Below are positions 5,140 to 11,847 of a stretch of 12,454 nucleotides of DNA, piece after piece. The stretch is from Bacteroidota bacterium. GTDB taxonomy: Bacteria > Bacteroidota > Bacteroidia > Bacteroidales > Prolixibacteraceae. Made by a program: the position numbers and the translations under genes. A model generated the notes under the pieces. It did no database searches, had not been told where the DNA came from, and was given only the letters and a program-made list of their open reading frames with translations. The DNA lies in assembly GCA_013203755.1 (NCBI GenBank), contig JABMPI010000275.1:1-12454 (forward strand), given 5' to 3'. Positions within the stretch are counted from its first letter, which is position 1. Every line of letters begins with the position of its first letter.

Positions 5140-6411
5140 ATGAATTATTCAGATTTTGAAAATCCACAAGTAATTAAATATGTGGGCAAAGCAAAGCTTT
5201 TTAAAGATGATTTTGAGATAGATGTTGAGTTTCGTTATTACTTAATAAATGAAAAAGGCGTTTTATTTTGCACTTCATTTGAGCCATTGCCTGTATTACA
5301 ACGAATTGCTTTATACAAATTCAAATGGACAATTATTGGCCTTACTGAAGGAGGCATTTCATTCCGTTCTTTAGATCTTTTAATAACAAATTTTGATGGT
5401 GAAAAAGAGTTTGAATTTGTTCCTCAAAAGGATATAATTATTAGTGAAATACTCACAGATAAAACAAATGACGCTGCCACTTATAAGGTATTAAACTTGT
5501 TTACTGAAGATTTAAAATTTAACTACAAGGGTTTTTCTGTAGACATTGAAAATATTTCAAGCAGAGAACATGAACTAATAGAAAAGTACTGGCAAATTCC
5601 ACAATTTACATCCATTATCAAATTAACCAAGAAAGGAGAAGTTCTGGAAGAATACGACAAGCTTATTAATTCCATAATTATGCTTTTAACTTTAGCTACT
5701 GGGAAAAGCTTATCCTTTCCGGTTAAAGAATTTGAAAAAGCTGGTGGTTCCGTGGTACTAATAAATAATGCAAGACCAACAAGTCGAAAAATTCAAAGCA
5801 TCATTCCCCAAAAGTACCATGCCCAATATCTCGCAGAAACGATACCTTTTTTTAATGAAGAATTTGACACAAAATACATAGAATTTAGAACGCTTTTCGA
5901 GTATGTTAATGATACCGATAAGGGCTATCTTGATGACAGAATTTTATCAATGATACAAGCCTGGGAAATAGTAGCAAACAATTGGGGTGAGAAATACGAA
6001 ATTCCAGAGGAAATAAATGAACTCAAAGAAAATTTTAAGCCAGTAATTAAGGAATGGCATAATAAATATCCACACTTTGATAAAGGAATGATTAGTCAAA
6101 GAATAAGCGATTCATTAATTTGGGATAAAACAATTAACAGGCTCAATAATTTGCTTACTCAGAATGGATTTAATCGTGATGTTTTGGATGTTGATTTCAA
6201 ATCTCTCGTACAGTGGAGACATAAAGTCGCACATGAAGGAATGTTACGCTCAACAGATAATAATGAGGTAGCAGATAAATTGCTTGATGCTCAATTGGCT
6301 TTTAGGTTATTGTTGTTGAGAAGGATAGGATATACTGGCAAAGTGATTCCTAATAAAGGGCACGATACTCAAAAGGAAATAAGTTATTATTTTAATGACT
6401 ATAAAAAATAA
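5140..6411 (+). CDS. HEPN-domain protein, ApeA-like layout, putative defence RNase (423 residues)
   Basis: The C-terminal third is helical and reads RILSMIQAWEIVANNWGEKY ... MISQRISDSLIW ... FKSLVQWRHKVAHEGM. The RHKVAH motif (R360, H365) is the R-x4-6-H signature of catalytic HEPN ribonucleases, and the 'D-RILSMIQAWE' helix before it matches the first helix of Apea-type HEPN domains. The N-terminal ~240 residues are strand-rich with repeated short strands (KYVGKAKLFKDDFEIDVEF, WTIIGLTEGGISFRSLDLLI) and would be the sensing part. ApeA proteins act in anti-phage abortive defence by RNA cleavage; that role is inferred here. No signal peptide or membrane segment is seen, so it is cytosolic. It sits next to a mobile element and 30 bases upstream of the following ORF, so they are probably co-transcribed. 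The N-terminus is not convincingly assigned to a family. Confidence 0.75.
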   Translation: MNYSDFENPQVIKYVGKAKLFKDDFEIDVEFRYYLINEKGVLFCTSFEPLPVLQRIALYKFKWTIIGLTEGGISFRSLDLLITNFDGEKEFEFVPQKDIIISEILTDKTNDAATYKVLNLFTEDLKFNYKGFSVDIENISSREHELIEKYWQIPQFTSIIKLTKKGEVLEEYDKLINSIIMLLTLATGKSLSFPVKEFEKAGGSVVLINNARPTSRKIQSIIPQKYHAQYLAETIPFFNEEFDTKYIEFRTLFEYVNDTDKGYLDDRILSMIQAWEIVANNWGEKYEIPEEINELKENFKPVIKEWHNKYPHFDKGMISQRISDSLIWDKTINRLNNLLTQNGFNRDVLDVDFKSLVQWRHKVAHEGMLRSTDNNEVADKLLDAQLAFRLLLLRRIGYTGKVIPNKGHDTQKEISYYFNDYKK

Positions 6412-6441
6412 GAGCACTACATTTCATAATTTTAAATTACT

Positions 6442-6843
6442 ATGTATTATTCTCTTGATTCAGATACCGGATTGGAACAAATTGAAAGGGTAAAGTGTGA
6501 AGTAAAACTTCCCAATTTCCCTGTTTTTGAATTTTTGGGTGAAATTGAAGAACTTAAATCTGAAAAAGAACACAAATTAGCAAGGATTCTATTAAAAATA
6601 GCCAAATCTAAAATTAGATACACGGGCAAAGAGGCAAGTATTGATGAATTATCTTCAAAGGAAATATTAGAATATATACAAGAAGCAATTTTGGAAATTG
6701 AAATGGACTTTGAAAACTTTTATAATGTAGATTTTGATGAGAATGAGGAACCGGAAAACCTATTTCAATACAGTTTCTATGGAGTAGAAGAAATTATCAA
6801 TATAGACAAAAAAAATCATTCAATACAATCGAGAAGCGATTGA
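6442..6843 (+). CDS. Acidic hypothetical protein, 5' part of a probable frameshifted gene (133 residues)
   Basis: The ORF starts at ATG 30 bases after the HEPN gene and encodes a soluble acidic helical protein (EIEELKSEKEHKLARILLKI, SSKEILEYIQEAILEIEMDF, DFDENEEPENLFQYSFYG). I recognise no family. Its last eight residues (HSIQSRSD) look out of character. Immediately before them lies a run of eight A (6808-6815). If the run had nine A, or if the ribosome or polymerase slipped -1 there, translation would continue IDKKKSFNTIEKRLIKEGYF into the next ORF and give one 219-residue protein. I regard this as the N-terminal part of that protein. Operon position suggests a partner of the HEPN protein, perhaps its regulator. 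Confidence 0.65.
   Translation: MYYSLDSDTGLEQIERVKCEVKLPNFPVFEFLGEIEELKSEKEHKLARILLKIAKSKIRYTGKEASIDELSSKEILEYIQEAILEIEMDFENFYNVDFDENEEPENLFQYSFYGVEEIINIDKKNHSIQSRSD
6808..6815 (+). other. A8 homopolymer at the junction of two ORF halves
   Basis: Eight consecutive A follow GAC. Upstream the protein-like frame is frame 1; downstream, from TCA 6816, the protein-like frame is frame 0 (SFNTIEKRLIKEGYFNDDG). A single extra A, or -1 slippage, joins them. Runs of this kind are known sites of polymerase slippage, strand-slippage mutation and sequencing error. Confidence 0.7.
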
Positions 6844-7100
6844 TAAAGGAGGGCTATTTCAATGACGATGGCACTTGGGGCAAACAAAATGAAGTATTAC
6901 TTTATTTGATAAATAAGCTGGATTCTCATGGATTCTTCAAAAGAAGAACATCCAAAGGCAGATGGTATTCCATGAATTCTTATGCCTGTTTCTTTGAAAG
7001 TAGGTATGGAGTTAACCTTGATGCGTTTTTAAATTATGGAGGATTGGCTGAAATTGAAGAGAAGGAGTATTTATCTTGGCTGGAGGAGTATTTGGTCTGA
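6840..7100 (+). CDS. 3' part of the probable frameshifted gene (86 residues from TTG)
   Basis: As an independent gene it would start at TTG 6840, overlapping the previous stop by 4 bases, with no ATG start available. The frame is open further upstream through the A8 run as KKSFNTIEKRLIKEGYFNDD, which reads as natural protein and argues that this is the C-terminal half of the preceding ORF. The segment LIKEGYFNDDGTWGKQNEVL, LYLINKLDSHGFFKRR, then WYSMNSYACFFESRYGVNL resembles the C-terminal region of the 333-residue element protein (LITRKYISKDDETR..., LIANLQEENYIKNKK, FCKNLINSTLLFN) in order and spacing. This suggests the same regulator-type domain, seen by eye. It ends in an acidic Glu/Trp/Leu tail. 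Confidence 0.6.
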   Translation: MIKEGYFNDDGTWGKQNEVLLYLINKLDSHGFFKRRTSKGRWYSMNSYACFFESRYGVNLDAFLNYGGLAEIEEKEYLSWLEEYLV

Positions 7101-7111
7101 AAATTTACTAT

Positions 7112-7199
7112 TTCCCAGATACTCTTCCTCCTTATACTATGGTAGTATGTATAAGGAAATTCTCATTGAATTATAAATGTTTGAAGAATAATCTGGGAA
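7112..7199. other. Large composite stem-loop in the convergent intergenic region
   Basis: Outer arms TTCCCAGAT (7112-7120) and ATCTGGGAA (7191-7199) are perfectly complementary, and the inner TCTTC (7123-7127) pairs with GAAGA (7183-7187). Inside lies a second stem, TCCTTATAC-type, 7129-7137 with 7149-7157 (9 bp, loop of 11). No T-tract follows directly, so it is not a standard terminator. It could be a bidirectional terminator, an RNA stability element, or the remnant of a small inverted-repeat element. The rest of 7101-7355 shows nothing I can assign. Confidence 0.55.
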
Positions 7200-7341
7200 G
7201 CTATTGTTTTTGATCAAAATAAATAAAATCTGACCGAAATAAACTTCAATAAATATATCTCGTATTTTCTATTCAAATTTGACTGAAGAATTACACTTGT
7301 AGCATCGATTCTTTCTCAAAAAACAGTAGGTAAATAGTTGC

Positions 7342-7357
7342 AAAAAGTATCATACTT
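7342..7357 (-). terminator. Weak terminator-like hairpin after the response-regulator ORF
   Basis: On the minus strand AAGTA-TGA-TACTT (7357-7345) overlaps the stop codon and is followed by a short T-run (7346-7342). The stem is only 5 bp, so termination here is doubtful. Confidence 0.3.
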
Positions 7358-8102
7358 ACAATGTTCTCAAAAACTCTTTAGGAGATTTATTGTGAGCTTT
7401 CTTAAAACATTTATTGAAATAGGAATGGCTGTTGAATCCTGCTTTAAAAGCAACTTCATCGATGTTGTATTTTTTAGTGACCAAAAGAATTGTTGCTTTT
7501 TTAATTTTAACCATAGTAATATACTCCGAAGTTGTATGATTTGAAATCTGTTTAAGCTTTCTGTGAAGTTGGCTTCTGCTAAATCCCATCTCAGTTGCTA
7601 AACTGTCAACAGAGAAATTCTCATTCTCTATATTTTTTTCAATGATAGTATTTACTTTGTTCAGAAAATAATTATCCAGGTTTCCAATATCAATGGATTG
7701 TTTTGACATAAATTTTTGATTATAGTTCTCTTGAAGTCTTTTTCGCTGAAGTAAAAGATTTTTGATTTGAGACAACAATACATTCTCGTCAAAAGGTTTT
7801 GAAATATATGCATCAGCACCTTTTTCAAGCCCGGTGGCAGTATTTTCTGCAGAGGATAATGCAGTAAGTAAAATTACCGGAATATGACTGGTTTCTATTT
7901 GTGACTTAATTTTTTGGCAAAATTCAAAACCGTCCATTATTGGCATCATAACATCCGAAATAACCAATTGTACATTTCTTGTTTTTAAAATTACAAGACC
8001 TTGTTTCCCGTTTTCAGCAGATAAAACGGTATAAAAATCTTGAAGAAATTTTATGATAAATTTTCTCAGTTCTTCATTGTCCTCTACAATTAATATCTGC
8101 AC
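7356..8102 (-). CDS. HTCS C-terminal part: receiver domain plus AraC-type DNA-binding domain
   Basis: Residues 1-115 (counting from GTG 8102) form a receiver: acidic pair E7-D8 in ILIVEDNEEL, phosphoacceptor D50 in VISDVMMPIMDG, T80 in VILLTA, and K102 in YISKPFD. Residues about 145-248 form an AraC/XylS domain with two helix-turn-helix units (FSVDSLATEMGFSRSQLHRK and YNIDEVAFKAGFNSHSYFNK) ending KSPKEFLRTL. This is exactly the output end of a Bacteroidota hybrid two-component regulator. The frame is open upstream through 16 codons (ESPSETESLSEVYNEK) to a TGA at 8153-8151, beyond which the sensor kinase lies in the same frame. So it is best seen as the separated C-terminus of one gene. If made alone it would need an internal start such as GTG 8102, for which no supporting site is visible. 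Confidence 0.93.
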   Translation of the reverse strand: MQILIVEDNEELRKFIIKFLQDFYTVLSAENGKQGLVILKTRNVQLVISDVMMPIMDGFEFCQKIKSQIETSHIPVILLTALSSAENTATGLEKGADAYISKPFDENVLLSQIKNLLLQRKRLQENYNQKFMSKQSIDIGNLDNYFLNKVNTIIEKNIENENFSVDSLATEMGFSRSQLHRKLKQISNHTTSEYITMVKIKKATILLVTKKYNIDEVAFKAGFNSHSYFNKCFKKAHNKSPKEFLRTL

Positions 8103-8150
8103 TTTTTCATTATAAACTTCCGATAGAGATTCTGTTTCTGAAGGTGATTC

Positions 8151-8153
8151 TCA
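8151..8153 (-). other. In-frame TGA splitting the HTCS gene
   Basis: On the minus strand the kinase ORF ends KNINS-TGA and the next in-phase codons read ESPSETESLSEVYNEKVQIL, running straight into the receiver domain. No frameshift is needed: 7356-11393 is 1346 codons including the final stop. Other ORFs here (rep, the first ORF of the A8 pair, the winged-helix gene) use TGA as a normal stop, so genetic-code reassignment is unlikely. Confidence 0.85.
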
Positions 8154-11100
8154 GGAATTAATATTTTTAACTTTTTCATGGCTTTCGTACAATATTTTTT
8201 GTGCTTTTTGCCTGGTAGGAAATCGTACAGAAAAGCGAGTCCCTTCTCCAGGCGTGCTTTGTACTATTATTATTCCACGATGCAATAATGTAAAATCTTT
8301 ACATAAGTTTAATCCAATACCAGTGCTGTTTTCTTTTACCTTTTTTTGTTTTCCCTGTTCAAACCGGTTAAAAATATTTGGCAGGTCTTCACTATCAATT
8401 CCCTCTCCATTATCAATTACCTGAATCTCGACAAAGTCTTCATTTTCAAGTTTCCCAAAGCTTAATTGATTCGAAAAGTAATTACTGTTTTGAGATTGAT
8501 TAGCACAAACAGTTACTCTTATTTTTCCGTTTTTCGGAGTGAACTTGAATGCATTCGATAACAGGTTATATATAATTTTGTCTAGTTTTTCTTCATCGGC
8601 TTCAATTATACATGTCTCTTTTTCACGATTAGAAGTAAACTGAATGTTTTTTGATTTGGCCTCTTCAGAGAAATTAAGCACTCTTTCGTTTACAAAATCA
8701 ACCAGTTCAATTTTAGAAATATTAAGTTTTGATTGACCTTTTTCAACCTTTCTAACATCCATTATTTGATTGATTAATTGTAGTAATCTGTTTGTATTTC
8801 TATTTACCGTTTCCAGTTGACCTGTTTGTTCGGTTGTCAGGTTTTTTGCTTCAAGCAGTTTTTTTATTGGCCAGTTAATCAGTGTTAAAGGGGTTCGGAA
8901 TTCGTGTGATATATTCGTGAAAAATCTCAGCTTCATTTCATGCAGCTGGTCTTCGTGTTTTCGTTCAATTTTTTCAATAAGAATAGTTTTTTTGAGTTTT
9001 GATCTTTCAAGGAAAAAGCGAAAGAAGAGAATGATAATCATTAGTAAGGTAAAAGCGTAAAGGCTTAAAGCTAAATTTGATTTGTACCAATACTGTTTGA
9101 TTATTATGGGTAAACTAGCTGGGATTTTATTCCAGACTCCGTCGTTGTTGCAGGTTCTAACTTCAAAAACATAATTACCGGCAGGAATATTTACAAAGGT
9201 GGCCATTCCATCGGTGTTGTCCTCAACCCATTCATCTAAATATTTAGAAAGTCGGTATTTAAACTTATTTTTTTCAGGTAAAAGATAGTTGTCAGCCGAA
9301 AAATCAAATTTGATTGTTGTTTCTTTTGGATTCAAAACAATTTCGGAGAATTGATTAATGGCGGTTTGCGATGGTTTAATTTTTCTGTTATTAACCTCAA
9401 TATTATTAATAAAAACATTGGGAGGCCTGTTGTTTATATTTATTCTATTGGGCCCGATCTGGGTAAAACCGTTTGTACCTCCAAAGTAAATATTTTCATC
9501 TTTGGCTTTAAAAATTGCCTGCGGATTAAACAGATTTCCTTGAATCCCATCGGTAATAATAAATTGTCTGGATCTTTTTTCTTTTAAATTATAAAGAATT
9601 AAACCATCGTTCGAAGTAATCCAGATAGTATTATTCTGTCCTTCAATTATTCCATAAACGTCATTGCCTTTTAATAGGCCGTTTGCATCGAAAAATCTTA
9701 ATTTATCCGTTCTGGGGTTATATATATTTATTCCGTTGCCTCTGGTGCCCATCCATATTTTTCCGTCAGATAATTCGCTTACAAAATAAAATGCAGAGCT
9801 TTTGGTTTTGTGGTTGGATATAGAATTTGGACCGAATAGTGTTAGCGTTTTTGTTGGTAAATGAATTCGATACATTCCATTTAGAGTACCAGCCCACAAA
9901 TTATCATTTGAATCGAGGGACAAAGATCGAACGTTTAGGTTATTTATTTGAGAAAAGGGATATTCATTTGATGTAAAACTTATTTGTTTTGTTTTGAAAT
10001 TATAAAAGTTTACACCACCAAAATTTGTTCCAATCCAAACCCCGGAATCAGATTTACATAATGCATAAACTCCCTGTGCTGAAATGTGCTCCCCATCTTC
10101 TTCCCCTTGGCCAAAATGAGTAAATTTGCTATTCCCCTGTGGACGGTAATATAAACCTTTAAACGCAGAGCCTATCCAAAGTCCACCTTCATTATCCACA
10201 CACAATGTTTTTATATTTAATATCCCTTTAGTTTCTAATACCTTAATTTTTAGAAACTTTTTTGATTCTATATCAAATTTGTTTAATCCACTTTGTTCTG
10301 TACCAACATATATATCGCCATTTATAGTTTGAGCAAACGAACTAACCATATTATCGGAGAGAGAGGCCGGTTCTTTGGAATGCCTGTAAGTACTAAATTT
10401 ATTATCTGCGTGGTGTAAGTATGTCACACCTCCAGACCAGCTACCAATCCAAATTCCTCCTTGTTTGTCTTCAAAGATCTCATAAATAGAATTATGGGGT
10501 AAGCCTGTATATTCATCAGGATTAAAACGGATTAAATTTGTTCCAATGTTAAGAAATAATCCATGATAGGAGCCAATCCAAATCCGACCCCGTGTATCTC
10601 TCCAAATCTTAGTGACTCTTGCTGTTTTAATATCAAATTCCGGCTCTGATGCATAAGTAAAGTGGTTTATTAAGTTTCCCTGTAAATCATATAAACGAGC
10701 ACCATGGGATTCGTAGCCCACCCAAATATCTTTGTTCTTAGCAAATATCGTTCGCGTAATTGATCCAGGCCCTTCAATCTTCTTTACTACTCTATTTTCG
10801 TCAGGTAATATCAAAAAGACGGTTCCCTTAGCAGTTCCAAGCCACATACGATTTGTCTCGTCGTTGTAAAGCAATCGGGGAGAACCATTTAGTCCTTCAG
10901 TTATTCTTATAAGTTTATTTTTGTCCTTATCCAAATATCCAAAAGAATTGTCATCGGCAATCCATAAGTTCCCATTTCCGTCGAGTTCAATTGAGTTTAT
11001 TTTATTGTCTGCTTCATCCCCATTTTCATAGTTGTAAAATACACGTTCGAATTGTTGAAGTTTTTGGTTAAGCAAACAAAGTCCTTTGTCGGTACTTACC

Positions 11101-11393
11101 CAGATATTATTTTGTTTGTCAATAACTATTGAAGAGATTCTGTTGCTTGGAAGGCCATTTGTATCCTCCGGATTATGAATAAAGCGTATTACTCCCTTTG
11201 AATTGTATCTGATAACACCATCAAAATCACCCATCCATATATATCCAAATAAATCTTGTGTAATGGTGTGCACTGCCTGAAAACTAAATCCGCCAGGAGG
11301 TGATACTCTGCGAAATGTAATATCATCAACCTGTGAAAACAATTGAAAGGTGTTGCAACAAAAAAGGAGCAGAAGAAGATATTTATATCTCAT
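8151..11393 (-). CDS. HTCS sensor histidine kinase part: periplasmic propeller sensor, Y_Y_Y, HisKA, HATPase
   Basis: The protein begins with a signal peptide (MRYKYLLLLLFCCNTFQLFS). Residues about 25-670 are periplasmic two-component propeller repeats with the recurrent 'iW.Gt..Gl' signature (IWMGDFDGVIRY, NIWVSTDKGLCLL, MWLGTAKGTVFL, IWIGSWSGGV, LWIGSAFKGLYY, VWIGTNFGGVNFY, LWAGTLNGMYRI). A Y_Y_Y domain spans about 690-762 (KYRLSKYLDEW ... GNYVFEVRTCN). One membrane helix lies near 770-793 (NLALSLYAFTLLMIIILFF). HisKA carries H830 in ISHEFRTPL; the ATPase has N-box NLLSNAFKF, DNGEGID, GIGLNLC and GEGTRF. Such sensors bind an oligosaccharide in the periplasm and phosphorelay to the fused receiver. 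Here the ORF stops at a TGA just after the ATPase. Start ATG was chosen because it precedes the signal peptide. Confidence 0.95.
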   Translation of the reverse strand: MRYKYLLLLLFCCNTFQLFSQVDDITFRRVSPPGGFSFQAVHTITQDLFGYIWMGDFDGVIRYNSKGVIRFIHNPEDTNGLPSNRISSIVIDKQNNIWVSTDKGLCLLNQKLQQFERVFYNYENGDEADNKINSIELDGNGNLWIADDNSFGYLDKDKNKLIRITEGLNGSPRLLYNDETNRMWLGTAKGTVFLILPDENRVVKKIEGPGSITRTIFAKNKDIWVGYESHGARLYDLQGNLINHFTYASEPEFDIKTARVTKIWRDTRGRIWIGSYHGLFLNIGTNLIRFNPDEYTGLPHNSIYEIFEDKQGGIWIGSWSGGVTYLHHADNKFSTYRHSKEPASLSDNMVSSFAQTINGDIYVGTEQSGLNKFDIESKKFLKIKVLETKGILNIKTLCVDNEGGLWIGSAFKGLYYRPQGNSKFTHFGQGEEDGEHISAQGVYALCKSDSGVWIGTNFGGVNFYNFKTKQISFTSNEYPFSQINNLNVRSLSLDSNDNLWAGTLNGMYRIHLPTKTLTLFGPNSISNHKTKSSAFYFVSELSDGKIWMGTRGNGINIYNPRTDKLRFFDANGLLKGNDVYGIIEGQNNTIWITSNDGLILYNLKEKRSRQFIITDGIQGNLFNPQAIFKAKDENIYFGGTNGFTQIGPNRININNRPPNVFINNIEVNNRKIKPSQTAINQFSEIVLNPKETTIKFDFSADNYLLPEKNKFKYRLSKYLDEWVEDNTDGMATFVNIPAGNYVFEVRTCNNDGVWNKIPASLPIIIKQYWYKSNLALSLYAFTLLMIIILFFRFFLERSKLKKTILIEKIERKHEDQLHEMKLRFFTNISHEFRTPLTLINWPIKKLLEAKNLTTEQTGQLETVNRNTNRLLQLINQIMDVRKVEKGQSKLNISKIELVDFVNERVLNFSEEAKSKNIQFTSNREKETCIIEADEEKLDKIIYNLLSNAFKFTPKNGKIRVTVCANQSQNSNYFSNQLSFGKLENEDFVEIQVIDNGEGIDSEDLPNIFNRFEQGKQKKVKENSTGIGLNLCKDFTLLHRGIIIVQSTPGEGTRFSVRFPTRQKAQKILYESHEKVKNINS

Positions 11394-11409
11394 TAAATAT
11401 TTATTTTTT

Positions 11410-11417
11410 CAAAATTA
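11410..11417 (-). promoter_or_regulatory. Candidate -7 box of the HTCS gene
   Basis: On the minus strand the octamer is TAATTTTG, an exact TAnnTTTG, 16 bases upstream of the HTCS start codon. No clear -33 TTG is visible. The short implied leader is compatible with other members of this phylum. Confidence 0.42.
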
Positions 11418-11447
11418 GAATTTGTTGGTTTTACTTTCTTGTATATA

Positions 11448-11484
11448 TGTTGCAATCATGCAACATTAGTCTAAACATGCAACA
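11448..11484. promoter_or_regulatory. TGTTGCA-N4-TGCAACA inverted repeat plus third half-site, candidate regulator site
   Basis: TGTTGCA (11448-11454) and TGCAACA (11459-11465) form a perfect 7-bp inverted repeat; CATGCAACA occurs at 11457-11465 and again at 11476-11484, 19 bases apart. The set lies 31-67 bases upstream of the HTCS -7 box, a suitable place for activator binding. AraC-type HTCS outputs bind repeats upstream of their targets, so this may be an autoregulatory or shared site; that is inference. Confidence 0.45.
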
Positions 11485-11765
11485 ATTTTTCTAAAAATAG
11501 CTACAATCTTGCTAATTATTAACTATCCAAAAGGGGTAGTTTTGATTAACTAATATTAACAGAAAAAACTTGTAACGTATGAAATAACATCAGGCAACGC
11601 GCTTTTGCTTATCAATCATTTTATCTGTGCGTTTTCCTATTATTTCAAAATACAACATTTATTCCTGTAATAGTAATTTAATTTTTAGAGGCATTTAAAG
11701 AATGTTTCATACTGAAAATATGACAATAATACTTTCATAAGTTTGATATAGTTTAGTTACGTTAT

Positions 11766-11801
11766 AATCTTCCTTCTGTAAAAAGAAGGGAGATTATTTT
11801 T
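11766..11801 (+). terminator. Terminator-like hairpin in the leader of GH88
   Basis: Arms AATCTTCCTTCT (11766-11777) and AGAAGGGAGATT (11784-11795) pair over 12 bp with one T-G wobble, loop GTAAAA, followed by ATTTTT. It is on the plus strand with no plus-strand gene upstream in the gap and lies 46 bases before the GH88 start. It may be an attenuator in the leader, or stop stray transcription from upstream. Confidence 0.6.
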
Positions 11802-11847
11802 AACGGTTTTTTATAAATGTACTTTTTATCCTGAAAACTTGATTTTA

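Larger units (their letters stand above)
11394..11847. other. Divergent control region between HTCS and GH88
   Basis: No gene is supported in these 454 bases. Contents: a -7-like box for the HTCS gene (11410-11417), TGTTGCA-type repeats (11448-11484), a hairpin AACTATCC/GGGTAGTT (11521-11541) flanked by two ATTAACTA words (11518-11525, 11545-11552), a TTTG near 11742 that could be the -33 element for GH88, and a terminator-like hairpin in the GH88 leader (11766-11801). The middle (about 11560-11740) is AT-rich with nothing I can assign. Confidence 0.6.

Noticed and set aside
7338..7544. Plus-strand ORF antisense to the AraC domain
   Set aside because: It is a shadow of the well-supported response-regulator frame and has no protein-like character.
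8151..8153. Selenocysteine or code-reassigned TGA in the HTCS
   Set aside because: TGA ends other genes in the window, the position is a flexible linker rather than a redox site, and I see no SECIS-like hairpin directly downstream.
9351..9587. Plus-strand ORF antisense to the sensor
   Set aside because: It lies fully inside the propeller/Y_Y_Y coding region of the kinase and has no independent support.
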